From Streptomyces rubellomurinus (GTDB taxonomy: Bacteria; Actinomycetota; Actinomycetes; Streptomycetales; Streptomycetaceae): a stretch of 64,000 nucleotides of DNA. Each line of letters begins with the position of its first letter. The first letter of the stretch is position 1. Positions 50,831 to 61,009 of the stretch are shown here, piece by piece. The notes under the pieces are model-generated. The model searched no databases, was not told where the DNA came from, and worked only from the letters and a program-made list of their open reading frames with translations. A program made the position numbers and the translations under genes. The DNA is taken from the NCBI RefSeq assembly GCF_000961885.1, contig NZ_JZKH01000001.1, forward strand, positions 62,001 to 126,000, read 5' to 3'.

Positions 50831-51835
50831 ATGGCCGAGGAGCAGCGCGGTGCCCGCAGGGACGACGCGAAGGCCGGCGGAACGTCGCGGCGCGGTGCGT
50901 TGAAGGCGGTGGTGGCCGGGGCGGGGGCGGTCGCCTCGCTGGGCGTGGCCGCCTCCGCCGCACACGCGGACGGACGCGGGAGCGGCGCGCCCACCTTCGT
51001 CCTCGTCCACGGTTCGGGGAGCAACTCCTTCTACTGGCAGCCCCTGCTGCGCGAGCTGGGGCTGCGCGGCCACCGCGCGATCGCGGTCGACCTGCCCGGG
51101 CACGGGCTCGGCGCGTACGTCCCCGAGTCCTACCAGTCCCCGCAGGACCTGGAGCGGCTGCGCACCGAGCCGTCCCCGATATCCGAGGTGACGCTGGGCG
51201 ACTTCGCCGACCACGTGATCGGCGTGGTGCGGCAGGCACGGCGCAACGGCCCGGTGGTGCTGGTCGGCGGAAGCCTCGGCGGGGTGACCCTCAACGCGGT
51301 CGCCAACCGGGTGCCCGAGCTGCTCGCGCACCTGGTGTACGCCTCCGCGTTCTGCCCGACGAAGCACCCCTCGGTGCTGCGGCTGATGACGACCCCCGAG
51401 GCGGCCACCAGCTACATGACCAGGCTCCCCGCCGTCCACACGCCCCCGGAGCTGGGCATCAGCCGGGTCAACTGGCGCTCGGGCGACCCGGCGTTCCTCG
51501 CGGTCGTCAAGGAGGCGATCGCCGCCGACCGGTCGGACGCCGAGGTCCGGGCGCTGATGAACATCCTGGAGCCGGACGAGTCGGCGGCGGTCGGCGCGAG
51601 CGAGGACGCCCGCGGGCTGCCCGCGACGTGGGGCCGGGTGCCGCGCACCTTCGTGCGCTACACGCAGGACCGCACCATCCCGCCGGCGCTCCAGGACCTC
51701 ATGATCCGCGAGGCGGACGAGGCCGCACCCGACAACCGCTTCCGCGTGCGGTCGCTCGGCGCGCCGCACGCCGGCCCGCGCGACGTGGGGCTCCTGGCGC
51801 ACGAACTGGAGCTGGTCGCACGGCTGTGCCGCTGA
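50831..51835 (+). CDS. Tat-exported alpha/beta hydrolase
   Basis: 334 residues from ATG 50831 (GGAGG 9 nt upstream). Twin-arginine signal (TSRRGALKAVVAGAGAVASL) with cleavage near AHA-DGR. The alpha/beta-hydrolase core follows: FVLVHGSGSNSFYWQPLLREL, nucleophile elbow GGSLGG, an acid in the central part and catalytic His in GAPHAGPRDV near the C-terminus. It resembles plant-type esterases (MES/HNL-like), so an ester or cyanohydrin substrate is possible. It is exported folded and is convergent with a TetR gene. Confidence 0.85.
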   Translation: MAEEQRGARRDDAKAGGTSRRGALKAVVAGAGAVASLGVAASAAHADGRGSGAPTFVLVHGSGSNSFYWQPLLRELGLRGHRAIAVDLPGHGLGAYVPESYQSPQDLERLRTEPSPISEVTLGDFADHVIGVVRQARRNGPVVLVGGSLGGVTLNAVANRVPELLAHLVYASAFCPTKHPSVLRLMTTPEAATSYMTRLPAVHTPPELGISRVNWRSGDPAFLAVVKEAIAADRSDAEVRALMNILEPDESAAVGASEDARGLPATWGRVPRTFVRYTQDRTIPPALQDLMIREADEAAPDNRFRVRSLGAPHAGPRDVGLLAHELELVARLCR

Positions 51836-51849
51836 GGCGCTCCGCCGGT

Positions 51850-52392
51850 TCAGGCGGCCAGCAGGGACTCCGCGATGCCGCGGGCCCGCCAGGCGGCGTC
51901 CGGGGTGCCCTCGCGCAGGGCGGTGACGATGGCGCCGTCCATCAGCAGGGCGAACTGCTTGGCGCGGGCGGCGGGTTCGGGGACGTCCGCGTCCCGCAGC
52001 AGCTGCTCGACCAGCTCGACGACGCGGGTCTTGTGCAGCGCCGCCATCTGGCGGGCCGGGCTGGACCGGTCCGCGATCTCGGTCATGGTGGTGATCGCGA
52101 CGCAGCCGCGGTAGTCGGGTGCGGAGAACCGTTCGGCGAGCGCGTCGAAGATGTTCAGCGGGTGGCCGCCGTGCGCGGCGACCCGCTCGGACAGCCAGGC
52201 GCGCCACCGCGCGTCGCGGCCCTCCAGGACCGCGGTCACCAGCGCCTCCTTCCCGGCGAAGTGCCGGTAGAAGGACGCCCGGCCCACACCGGACTCGGAG
52301 AGGATGCGCTCCACCCCGACCGCGTGGATCCCGTAGGCGTAGAAGAGGGCTTCGGCCGTGCTCAGCAGGCGCGCCCGTGCGTTGACTGCCAT
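51850..52392 (-). CDS. TetR-family repressor with a paired operator
   Basis: 180 residues. HTH residues 5-50: RARLLSTAEALFYAYGIHAV, GVERILSESGVGRASFYRHF. TAGGAT lies 7 nt before the ATG, so the mRNA is probably leaderless. Two direct copies of a 15-bp palindromic element (52428-52470) lie between it and the divergent 66-residue protein gene, which suggests autoregulation and joint control. Confidence 0.9.
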   Translation of the reverse strand: MAVNARARLLSTAEALFYAYGIHAVGVERILSESGVGRASFYRHFAGKEALVTAVLEGRDARWRAWLSERVAAHGGHPLNIFDALAERFSAPDYRGCVAITTMTEIADRSSPARQMAALHKTRVVELVEQLLRDADVPEPAARAKQFALLMDGAIVTALREGTPDAAWRARGIAESLLAA

Positions 52393-52427
52393 GCAGACGA
52401 TCCTAGCCGCCCTTGACGCCAAACGGC

Positions 52428-52470
52428 ACCGATCGGTACCGTCCTCCCAGTCGGAACCGATCGGTACCGT
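52428..52470. promoter_or_regulatory. paired TetR operator
   Basis: ACCGATCGGTACCGT at 52428-52442 and again, identical, at 52456-52470 (28 bp, almost three helical turns, apart). Each contains the palindromes ACCGATCGGT and CGGTACCG. Confidence 0.75.
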
Positions 52471-52518
52471 TTCGCAGGCCAGCAGGACAGCAGGACAGCC
52501 GCACACCCGGGGGGACGC

Positions 52519-52719
52519 ATGAGCGAGGACTGGACCGAAGCCGCCGTCGAACTCAACACCGGCTACACGGTGCTGAACGCGGACGGCGAGGCGATCTCCT
52601 ACGTCCCCAGCGCCCTGGTCGCCCTCCAGGGCGGCTTCGCCAAGCTGCGCGTCCCCGGCACCGACACCGTCCAGGTGGTCTCGGCCCCCGCCGTCCACCT
52701 CATCACCCTCAAGGGGTGA
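52519..52719 (+). CDS. small protein of unknown function, probable TetR target
   Basis: 66 residues from ATG 52519: acidic start, then beta-rich (AAVELNTGYTVLNADGEAIS, KLRVPGTDTVQVVSAP). No Cys, no signal, no membrane helix. GGGGGG lies 6 nt upstream of the ATG. It is divergent from the TetR gene across the paired operator, so it is likely derepressed with it. It may be a small sensor or partner; no family is recognised. Confidence 0.6.
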   Translation: MSEDWTEAAVELNTGYTVLNADGEAISYVPSALVALQGGFAKLRVPGTDTVQVVSAPAVHLITLKG

Positions 52720-52845
52720 CCCCGGGCGGTCCCGACCGACCGCCCCCACCGACCAGCGGCTGCACGGCCGCCCGAGCCGGGACGCCCCGCCACCCCACCA
52801 CGGCGGCGGCCGCCCGCCCCGGGACGCCGAGCAGCTGCCGGATTT

Positions 52846-52884
52846 CCGCAGCCCTGCCCGCACCACGCGCGGGCAGGGCTGCGG
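52846..52884. terminator. bidirectional terminator, 16-bp stem
   Basis: CCGCAGCCCTGCCCGC / GCGGGCAGGGCTGCGG with loop ACCACGC, between the convergent 66-residue gene and MFS gene. Confidence 0.85.
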
Positions 52885-52907
52885 CCGTTCCCGGCCCGGC
52901 GCCCCGG

Positions 52908-54389
52908 TCAGCGCGCGGCCCGGGCACCCTCCGCCGTCCGCTCACGTTCGAGGCCGGGCTCCGCAGCGGGCGCGGGGCGGCGGCCCGGGAGGACGGTGGC
53001 GGCGGCGAGGGAGGCCGCGAGGAGGAAGGCGGCGGCCAGGAGGTAGCCGAGGCCGTAGCCCTGGGTGGCGGCCACGGCCGGGCTGGCTCCGGCGGCGAGG
53101 CGGTGGTCGGTGCGGGCGGTCGCGGCGGCGACCAGGACGGCGAGGCCGATGGCGCCGCCTATCTGGCGGGCGGAGTTGAGGAGCGCGGAGGCCGCGCCCG
53201 CCTCCTGGGGCGGGAGGCCGCCGGTGGCGGCGGCGGTGAGCGGGACGAAGGAGAAGCCGATGCCGAGGCCGGCCACCATGGACGGGCCGAGGACGTCGCC
53301 GAGGTAGCTGCCGGCCGGGCCGAGGGCGGCCCACCAGGCGAAGCCGGCCGCGCCGATCAGGCCGGCGGGCACCAGCAGCAGCCGGACGGGGACGCCGCGG
53401 CGCATCAGGCGGCTGGAGGCCTGGATGCCGACCACCACGCACAGGGTGAGCGGCAGGAAGCCGAGGCCGGCCTGGGCGGCGTTGAAGCCGAGGACCGTCT
53501 GCAGGTGCATCGTCGAGAAGTAGAAGGCGCCGAACTGCCCGCCGACCAGCAGGGCCATGAACAGGTTGGCGCCGAGCACACCCCGCCGGCGCAGCAGGCC
53601 GAGCCGGATCAGCGGGTCCGCCATCGGCCCGTACCGGACCCAGAGCACGAAGCCGGTGAGCAGCAGCCCGGCGGCCGCCAGCGTCCCGGCGGTGGCGGCG
53701 GAACCCCAGCCGACCTGTTCGGTGCGCTCGACGCCGAGGATGAGCAGGCCGACGCCAGCGGTGGCGAGCACGGCGCCGACCAGGTCGAGCCGGCCGCGCC
53801 GACCGCCGACCGTCCCGCCGGGGACGCTGCCCGCGGCGAGCAGCAGTGCGGCGACGGCCATCGGCAGGTTGACCCACATCACCCAGCGCCAGCCCGCGTA
53901 CTCGGTGAGCAGCCCGCCGACCAGCACGCCTGCGCCGCCGCCGACCGCCGAGACGGCGGCGTAGACGCCGAGGGCGCGGGTGCGTTCGCGGCCTTCGCGC
54001 TGGGTGAGGGTGAGGACGGCGAGCGCGGCGGGCGCCATCACGGCGGCGCCGACGCCCTGGACGGCGCGGGCGGCAATCAGCTGCGCCTGGTCCTGGGCGA
54101 GCCCGCCGCCGAGGGAGGCGAGGGCGAAGGCGGCGGTGCCGGCGAGCAGGACGCGCCGGTGCCCGTAGTGGTCGGCCAGCCGTCCGCCGAGCAGCAGGAA
54201 GCCGCCGAAGCAGAGGGCGTAGATGTTGACCAGCCAAGGGAGTCGGGCCTGGTCGATGTGCAGCCCGGCGGCGATGCCGGGCAGCGCGACGTTCACCACG
54301 GTCATGTCGAGCGTGACCATGAACTGGACGATCGCGACCGCGCCGAGCGCCCTCCCCCGAGTCCTTCCGATGTCCTCCACGTCCTTCAC
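52908..54389 (-). CDS. MFS drug exporter, DHA2 (14-helix) family
   Basis: 493 residues from GTG 54389 (GGGGGAG 4 nt upstream). Features include TLDMTVVNVALPGIAAGLHI in helix 1, GGRLADHYGHRRVLL (motif A) and VSAVGGGAGVLVGGLLTEYA (motif C) in helix 5. Probably exports a drug or secondary metabolite by proton antiport. No dedicated repressor is adjacent except the upstream LysR gene on the same strand. A near-palindrome lies 21 nt upstream. Confidence 0.92.
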   Translation of the reverse strand: MKDVEDIGRTRGRALGAVAIVQFMVTLDMTVVNVALPGIAAGLHIDQARLPWLVNIYALCFGGFLLLGGRLADHYGHRRVLLAGTAAFALASLGGGLAQDQAQLIAARAVQGVGAAVMAPAALAVLTLTQREGRERTRALGVYAAVSAVGGGAGVLVGGLLTEYAGWRWVMWVNLPMAVAALLLAAGSVPGGTVGGRRGRLDLVGAVLATAGVGLLILGVERTEQVGWGSAATAGTLAAAGLLLTGFVLWVRYGPMADPLIRLGLLRRRGVLGANLFMALLVGGQFGAFYFSTMHLQTVLGFNAAQAGLGFLPLTLCVVVGIQASSRLMRRGVPVRLLLVPAGLIGAAGFAWWAALGPAGSYLGDVLGPSMVAGLGIGFSFVPLTAAATGGLPPQEAGAASALLNSARQIGGAIGLAVLVAAATARTDHRLAAGASPAVAATQGYGLGYLLAAAFLLAASLAAATVLPGRRPAPAAEPGLERERTAEGARAAR

Positions 54390-54409
54390 GGGACTCCCCC
54401 CTAGTTTTT

Positions 54410-54421
54410 GTACACGTATAC
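54410..54421. promoter_or_regulatory. A+T-rich near-palindrome in the MFS promoter
   Basis: GTACACGTATAC matches its complement at 10 of 12 positions and lies within the only A+T-rich patch of the 135-bp gap, 21 nt before the MFS start. Possible repressor site. Confidence 0.4.
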
Positions 54422-54474
54422 TTAACGCGTACGGAAACCATAGCGCACGGACCCGGGCACGAAACCCGGGCACG

Positions 54475-54504
54475 AAAAAAGCGCCGACCGGATCGGTCGG
54501 CGCT
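54475..54504 (-). terminator. intrinsic terminator of the LysR gene
   Basis: Stem AGCGCCGACC / GGTCGGCGCT, loop GGATC, followed on the minus strand by TTTTT. A 13-bp direct repeat (CCCGGGCACGAAA) precedes the A-run on the plus strand. Confidence 0.9.
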
Positions 54505-54524
54505 CCCGTGCGAGGGGCGGGTGT

Positions 54525-55436
54525 CTAGGCCTCGGCGGCGGCCGCCTCGGCGAGGGCGTCCAGGACGGGCCGGATCAGCGGGTGGCCGTCCGCGCCGGCC
54601 CGAACGGCGGCGAAGACGCGGCGGGTGGCGAGTTCGCTGTCCACCCGCCGGACGGCGACCCGCGCGAGGTCGACGCCGCGCAGCGCCGAGCGCGGCACCA
54701 GCGCGACCCCGGCGCCCGCCGAGGCGAGCGCGACGACGGCGCGGAAGTCGTCCGAGGAGTGCAGCAGCCGGGGCTGGAAGCCCGCGTGCTCGCAGGCGAG
54801 CAGGACGACGTCGTGGCACGGGTTGCCCGGGTAGGGCCCGATCCAGGGCTGGTCGGCCAGGTCGGCGACGGCGAGCGGGCCGGTGTCGGCGGCCAGCGGG
54901 TGGTCGAGCGGCAGGACGGCCTCGAAGGGCTCGGCGTACAGCGGGACGCGGGTGAGCCGGGCGTCGTCGGCGCGCGGGGCGCCCCGGTACTCGACGGCCA
55001 CGGCGAGGTCGGCCCGCCCGTCCAGGACCATCGGCAGGCTGGCGTCGCCCTCGGCGTCCAGCACCTTGAGCCGCACGCCCGGGGCCCGCTCGGCGAGCAG
55101 CCCGATCGTCGGGGCGAGGACGAGGGCGATGCCGGTGGCGAAGGACGCGACGGTGACCTCCCCGGCGGCGCCCGCGCTGTACGCGGCGAGGTCGGCCTCG
55201 GCGCGTTCGAGCTGGGCGAGCACCGCGTCGGCGTGGCCGAGCAGGATCTCCCCGGCGGCGGTGAGCCGCACGCCGCGGCCCTCGCGGGCGAGCAGGTGGT
55301 GCCCGGTCTCCTGCTCCAGGGCGGCCAGCTGCTGGGAGACCGCGGAGGGGGTCAGGTAGAGCGCGGCCGCCGCGGCGGTCACGGTCCGGTGGTCCGCCAC
55401 GGCCCGGAGGGTCCGCAGCCGTCGTGCGTCGATCAC
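54525..55436 (-). CDS. LysR-family transcriptional regulator
   Basis: 303 residues from GTG 55436 (a GTG with MLGRAGRIGLV upstream would add ten doubtful residues). HTH: DARRLRTLRAVADHRTVTAA, ALYLTPSAVSQQLAALEQE. The effector domain follows, with YAEPFEAVLPLDHPLA and a C-terminal Ala/Glu tail. No Shine-Dalgarno sequence. The target is unclear; the downstream MFS gene is separated by a strong terminator. Confidence 0.88.
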   Translation of the reverse strand: MIDARRLRTLRAVADHRTVTAAAAALYLTPSAVSQQLAALEQETGHHLLAREGRGVRLTAAGEILLGHADAVLAQLERAEADLAAYSAGAAGEVTVASFATGIALVLAPTIGLLAERAPGVRLKVLDAEGDASLPMVLDGRADLAVAVEYRGAPRADDARLTRVPLYAEPFEAVLPLDHPLAADTGPLAVADLADQPWIGPYPGNPCHDVVLLACEHAGFQPRLLHSSDDFRAVVALASAGAGVALVPRSALRGVDLARVAVRRVDSELATRRVFAAVRAGADGHPLIRPVLDALAEAAAAEA

Positions 55437-55510
55437 AAGGCCAATTCTGCCAGCGCGGCCGAGCACTCCCGGCCGGGCGGCGGAGGCCGACGGCCCCGCG
55501 GAGCCGCGAA

Positions 55511-55679
55511 CGGGGGCGGGCCGGCGGCCGTGCGGCCGGGGCCCGCCCCCGCCTGCGGGAGGGTGGGACAGGTGGTCCTTGGGGTCCGTACGGCGCGGGC
55601 GGAGTCGATGTCGCCCGCGCCGTACGGAAGTTGGGGCCCGTGGGGGCGGTCCGGTTCCGAGCGGACCGCCCCCACGGGC
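55511..55679 (-). terminator. three consecutive long hairpins after kbl
   Basis: 55511-55551: CGGGGGCGGGCC / GGCCCGCCCCCG enclosing an inner CGGCCG dyad. 55586-55627: CCGTACGGCGCGGGCG / CGCCCGCGCCGTACGG, 10-nt loop. 55636-55679: GCCCGTGGGGGCGGTCCG / CGGACCGCCCCCACGGGC, 8-nt loop. All stems are perfect. Together they fill the gap between kbl and the LysR gene and likely end the tdh-kbl transcript. Confidence 0.75.
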
Positions 55680-55691
55680 AGTTCGGGAGGG

Positions 55692-56888
<1,197 letters not shown>

Positions 56889-56917
56889 AACAGGCTCCTT
56901 CGGGGTCAGCGGGGTGC

Positions 56918-57946
56918 TCAGGCGGTCCAGTCGAGGATGATCTTGCCGCAGTTGCCGCTCGCGGCGTCGTCGAAGGCGGCCTCGAAGTCGTCGGCGGCGT
57001 AGCGGCCGGTGATCACCGGGCTGAGGTCCAGGCCGCCTTCCAGCAGCACGGACATCGCGTACCAGGTCTCGAACATCTCGCGGCCGTAGATGCCCTTGAT
57101 GGTGATCATCGAGGTGACGATGCGCGCCCAGTCGACCGGGAAGTCGTCGGCGGGCAGGCCGAGCATGGCGATCTTCCCGCCGTGCGTCATGTTGGCGATC
57201 ATCGACTGCATCGCCTCGGGGCGGCCGGACATCTCCAGGCCGACGTCGAAGCCCTCGCGCAGGCCCAGCTTCTGCTGGCCCTCCTCGATGGTGTGCTCGG
57301 CGACGTTGAGCGCCAGCGTCACGCCGACCTCGCGGGCCAGGTCGAGGCGGTACGGGGAGACGTCGGTGATCATCACGTTGCGGGCGCCGGCGTGCTTGGC
57401 GACGGCGGCGGCCATGATGCCGATCGGGCCGGCGCCGGTGACCAGCACGTCCTCGCCGACCAGCGGGAAGGACAGCGCGGTGTGCACGGCGTTGCCGAAC
57501 GGGTCGAAGATCGCGGCGACGTCGAGGTCGACCGGCACCCGGTGCACCCAGACGTTGGAGGCGGGCAGCGCCACGTACTCGGCGAACGCGCCGTCCCGGT
57601 TGACGCCCAGGCCGATGGTGTTGCGGCACAGGTGGCGGCGGCCGGCCAGGCAGTTGCGGCACTTGCCGCAGACCAGGTGGCCCTCGCCGCTGACCAGGTC
57701 GCCGACCGTGATGTCCGCGACGCCGGCGCCGATCTCGGCGACCTCGCCGACGAACTCGTGGCCGATCGTCATCGGCGTCCTGATCGTCTGCTGCGCCCAG
57801 CCGTCCCACTTGCGGATGTGCAGGTCGGTGCCGCAGATGCCGGTCCGCAGCACCTTGATCAGCACCTCGCCGGGGCCGATCTCGGGCTTCGGGACGTCGA
57901 TCATCCAGAGGCCGGGCTCGGCCTTCTGCTTGACGAGTGCCTTCAC
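56918..57946 (-). CDS. tdh: L-threonine 3-dehydrogenase
   Basis: 342 residues, zinc-dependent MDR family. The catalytic zinc set is Cys38 (GICGTDLHI), His63 and Glu64 (GHEFVGEV), as in E. coli Tdh. The structural zinc cysteines are in [23 protein letters not shown]-binding GAGPIG. Oxidises L-threonine to 2-amino-3-oxobutanoate, used by Kbl encoded next. GTG start with AGGAG 9 nt upstream. Confidence 0.97.
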   Translation of the reverse strand: MKALVKQKAEPGLWMIDVPKPEIGPGEVLIKVLRTGICGTDLHIRKWDGWAQQTIRTPMTIGHEFVGEVAEIGAGVADITVGDLVSGEGHLVCGKCRNCLAGRRHLCRNTIGLGVNRDGAFAEYVALPASNVWVHRVPVDLDVAAIFDPFGNAVHTALSFPLVGEDVLVTGAGPIGIMAAAVAKHAGARNVMITDVSPYRLDLAREVGVTLALNVAEHTIEEGQQKLGLREGFDVGLEMSGRPEAMQSMIANMTHGGKIAMLGLPADDFPVDWARIVTSMITIKGIYGREMFETWYAMSVLLEGGLDLSPVITGRYAADDFEAAFDDAASGNCGKIILDWTA

Positions 57947-58413
57947 GGGCGACGGCTCCTGACGTGCGGTGCGGGGACGGCCTGCGGAGGGGGGCAGACC
58001 GAGGGGCCCGGTACGGCCGCTCCTGGCGGACGCACTCCGGGCAGGCAGAAATCTGCCTGGTGGGAGGGGGTGCGGTCCATCGAGGAATTCTTAAGGCCGG
58101 TCACAGCTGGGCTAAACGATCGTGCCCGAGCGGCGGTCGCGGGCGGGTACGGCGTGCCGGTGCTCACCCGTCCGGCCGAGCGCGGGGGCCCGGGCCGCGA
58201 CACCGATCGGCGCCCGGGGGCGCGCTCATCACCAGCCGGCCGCCACCCGGGTTGGGGCACTCGGCTGACGGCGGGCCCGTTCGGATCAGCCGACGATCGA
58301 CCCGCGCGCGGGCGGGCCGCGCCGGTGCTTACGGTGGCGACGCTCCCCCGCGGCCCCGTGGAGCCGTCCTTCGAGCTCCGGGGCCCTCCGCCGCAGAGAG
58401 GCGCTCCCGATCC
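57947..58413. promoter_or_regulatory. 467-bp divergent gap with a strong inverted repeat
   Basis: No gene. CAGGCAGA-AA-TCTGCCTG (58042-58059) is a perfect dyad 96 nt upstream of tdh, and a GGAATTCTTAAGG patch follows near 58084. These probably control tdh-kbl. The remainder is G/C-rich leader of the lipoprotein gene. Confidence 0.5.
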
Positions 58414-59826
58414 ATGACCAAGACCAGACGGCCGCGCCCGGCCGCTCCCCGCTCCGTACGCGCGGCCGCCGCGGCCCTCGCCGTGACCGGCCTGCTGACC
58501 ACCGCGGCCTGCTCCGGCTCGCCGAAGACCGCCGAGCCGGCCGGTGGCGCGGCCGTCACCGCCGAGCCCGCCGCGCTCAGCCCGTCCGCCTCGCCGAGCG
58601 CGAGCCCGTCCGGCGGGGTGGTGGCCCTCACGCCGGACGTGATGGGCAAGCTGGACGCCGCGATCCAGCAGGTGATGAGCCAGGCGTCCGTCCCCGGCGT
58701 GATCGTCGGCTACACCACGCCGGACGGCAGCTACCAGAAGGCCTTCGGGCTGGCCGACCCCGGTCGCAAGGTGCCGATGTCGACCGACCTGTACACCCGG
58801 ATCGGCAGCGTCACCAAGACCCTCACGGCCACCGCCGTGCTGCGGCTGGTGGACCAGGGCAAGGTGGGCCTGGACGACCCGATCTCCAAGTACGTCCCCA
58901 ACGTGCCGAACGGCGACAAGATCACCGTCCGCGAGCTCGGCGACATGCGCAGCGGGCTCTACAACTACAGCCTGGACCCGGACTTCGACCACGCGCTGCT
59001 CAGCGACCCGACGCGCCCGTTCACCCCGGACCAGCTGCTCGCGTACTCGTACAAGCACCCGGCGGACTTCGCGCCGGACGCCAAGTTCGAGTACTCCAAC
59101 ACCAACGCGATCCTGCTCGGCCTCCTGGTCGAGAAGGTCAGCGGCCAGCCGCTCCAGGACTTCCTGAAGGCCCAGGTGTTCGACCCGGCCGGGATGAAGA
59201 ACTCGGTCTTCCCGACCGACGCCACCTTCCCCGACCCGCACGCCCACGGCACCACCAACCAGACGCTGGACGGCGCGGTCGCCGACTCCACCGACTGGAA
59301 CCCGTCCTGGGGCTGGGCCGCCGGCGCGGCCATCTCCACCCTCGCCGACCTGCAGACCTGGTCGAAGGTGCTGGCCACCGGCACGCCGCTGATCAAGCCG
59401 GACACCCAGGCGGAGCGGCTCAAGACCCGGGAGGCCGGGCTGCCGGCGCTCGGCTACGGCTTCGGCGTGTTCAACACCCACGGGTGGATCGGGCACAACG
59501 GCTCGCTGCCCGGCTACCAGACCGTCGTGATCTACCTGCCGGCGGCGCAGGCCTCGCTGGTGATCATGACCAACACCGACGTCTCGTACCAGGGCACCGA
59601 GCCGTCGACGCTGCTGGCCCGGGCGATCACGCAGATCGTCTCGCCGAACAACGTCTACACGCTGCCGACGCCCGCCGAGACCGGATCGCCGACCGCGCCC
59701 GGCTCGCCGTCCGGGTCCCCCTCCCCGTCCCCGTCCGCGGGTGCCAGCCGGACGCCGCTCGGCACCACGACGCCCGCGCCCTCCGGCTCCGCCACGCTGC
59801 ACATCTCCGAGGAGACGGATTCCTGA
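58414..59826 (+). CDS. beta-lactamase-fold serine hydrolase lipoprotein
   Basis: 470 residues. Signal peptide with lipobox LTTAAC, lipidated Cys33, and an Ala/Ser/Pro-rich spacer. Penicillin-binding-protein/class C beta-lactamase motifs: S132-V-T-K135, Y227-S-N, and H361-N-G in place of KTG. Such proteins are D,D-peptidases, esterases or D-aminopeptidases at the cell surface. HNG rather than KTG suggests esterase or EstB-like activity. The C-terminal 50 residues are Ser/Pro/Thr-rich and disordered. Confidence 0.9.
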   Translation: MTKTRRPRPAAPRSVRAAAAALAVTGLLTTAACSGSPKTAEPAGGAAVTAEPAALSPSASPSASPSGGVVALTPDVMGKLDAAIQQVMSQASVPGVIVGYTTPDGSYQKAFGLADPGRKVPMSTDLYTRIGSVTKTLTATAVLRLVDQGKVGLDDPISKYVPNVPNGDKITVRELGDMRSGLYNYSLDPDFDHALLSDPTRPFTPDQLLAYSYKHPADFAPDAKFEYSNTNAILLGLLVEKVSGQPLQDFLKAQVFDPAGMKNSVFPTDATFPDPHAHGTTNQTLDGAVADSTDWNPSWGWAAGAAISTLADLQTWSKVLATGTPLIKPDTQAERLKTREAGLPALGYGFGVFNTHGWIGHNGSLPGYQTVVIYLPAAQASLVIMTNTDVSYQGTEPSTLLARAITQIVSPNNVYTLPTPAETGSPTAPGSPSGSPSPSPSAGASRTPLGTTTPAPSGSATLHISEETDS

Positions 59827-59834
59827 TCCACCGC

Positions 59835-59876
59835 CGTCAGGGGCCCGAACCGGTGTACCGGTTCGGGCCCCTGACG
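59835..59876. terminator. bidirectional terminator, 19-bp stem
   Basis: CGTCAGGGGCCCGAACCGG / CCGGTTCGGGCCCCTGACG with loop TGTA, between the convergent lipoprotein and ligase genes. Confidence 0.88.
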
Positions 59877-59881
59877 CTGCG

Positions 59882-60943
59882 TCAGATCCCCAGCACCTTG
59901 CCGAGGTCGTACGAGACCGGCTCCTCCAGCTGCGCGTAGGTGCAGCTCTCCGGCGTGCGGTCCGGCCGCCAGCGGCGGAACTGCGCGGTGTGCCGGAACC
60001 GGGTGCCCTCCATGTGGTCGTAGGCGACCTCGACCACCCGCTCGGGGCGCAGCGCGATCCAGGACAGGTCCTTGCCGCCGGTCCAGCGGCTGACCGCGCC
60101 CGGCAGCCGTCCCTCGGCGTGCGCGGCCTCGTCCGCCCAGCCGCCCCACGGGTGCGCGGCGAGGTCGTCCATGCGCAACGGGGCCAGTTCCTCGGCCAGT
60201 TCGCGGCGGCGGGCCATCGAGAAGGCCGCGCAGACGCCGACGTGCTGGAGTCTGCCCCGGGCGTCGTGGATGCCGAGCAGCAGCGAGCCGACCACCGGGC
60301 CGCTCTTGTGCTCGCGGTAGCCGGCCACCACGCAGTCGGCGGTGCGCTCGTGCTTGATCTTGTACATGGTGCGCTCGCCCGGCCGGTACGGCTGGTCCAG
60401 CGGCTTGGCGACGACGCCGTCCAGCCCGGCGCCCTCGTACTCGGAGAACCAGGCCCGCGCGGTGTCCGGGTCGGTGGAGGCCGGGGCGGTGAACACCGGG
60501 TCGGCGGCGCCGGCGAGGGCTTCCTCCAGGGCCGTACGGCGCTCGGCGAGCGGCCGCTCCAGCAGCGCGACGTCGCCGAGGGCGAGCAGGTCGAAGGCGA
60601 CGAAGGAGGCCGGGGTCTGCTCGGCCAGCAGCCGCACCCGGCTGGCCGCCGGGTGGATGCGCTCCAGCAGCTCCTCGAAGCGCAGCCGCCCGTCCCGGGC
60701 GATCACCACCTCGCCGTCCAGCACGCAGCGCGCCGGCAGCGCCCGCCGGAACGCCTCGACCAGCTCGGGGAAGTACCTGGTCAGCGGCTTGCCGGTGCGG
60801 CTGCCGAGCTCCACCTCGTCGCCGTCGCGGAACACGATGGTGCGGAAGCCGTCCCACTTGGCCTCGTACTGCATCCCGGGCGGGATCCTGGCCACCGACT
60901 TGGCGAGCATCGGCGCCACCGGCGGCATCACGGGCAGGTCCAT
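59882..60943 (-). CDS. ATP-dependent DNA ligase, NHEJ type (LigC/LigD ligase domain)
   Basis: 353 residues. Motif I YEAKWDGFR with the adenylated Lys29, the second-motif region SRTGKPLTRYFPEL, DGEVV (motif III), DGVVAKPLDQPY (motif IV) and YKIKHERTADCVVAGYR (motif V), then an OB-fold domain. It lacks polymerase and nuclease domains. It is divergently transcribed from a LigD-type polymerase gene, so the two probably function together in end-joining; Ku is not visible in this window. Confidence 0.92.
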   Translation of the reverse strand: MDLPVMPPVAPMLAKSVARIPPGMQYEAKWDGFRTIVFRDGDEVELGSRTGKPLTRYFPELVEAFRRALPARCVLDGEVVIARDGRLRFEELLERIHPAASRVRLLAEQTPASFVAFDLLALGDVALLERPLAERRTALEEALAGAADPVFTAPASTDPDTARAWFSEYEGAGLDGVVAKPLDQPYRPGERTMYKIKHERTADCVVAGYREHKSGPVVGSLLLGIHDARGRLQHVGVCAAFSMARRRELAEELAPLRMDDLAAHPWGGWADEAAHAEGRLPGAVSRWTGGKDLSWIALRPERVVEVAYDHMEGTRFRHTAQFRRWRPDRTPESCTYAQLEEPVSYDLGKVLGI

Positions 60944-61009
60944 GGCTCCCAGCCTGGCGCGGTTCGCCCCGGGGCGCGCGGCGGGCGCGGCACGTCTAGC
61001 GTGTCAGGC

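Noticed and set aside
55586..55679. Insertion-sequence or integron-type ends in the hairpin array
   Set aside because: No transposase, no target duplication, and each hairpin has a different sequence.
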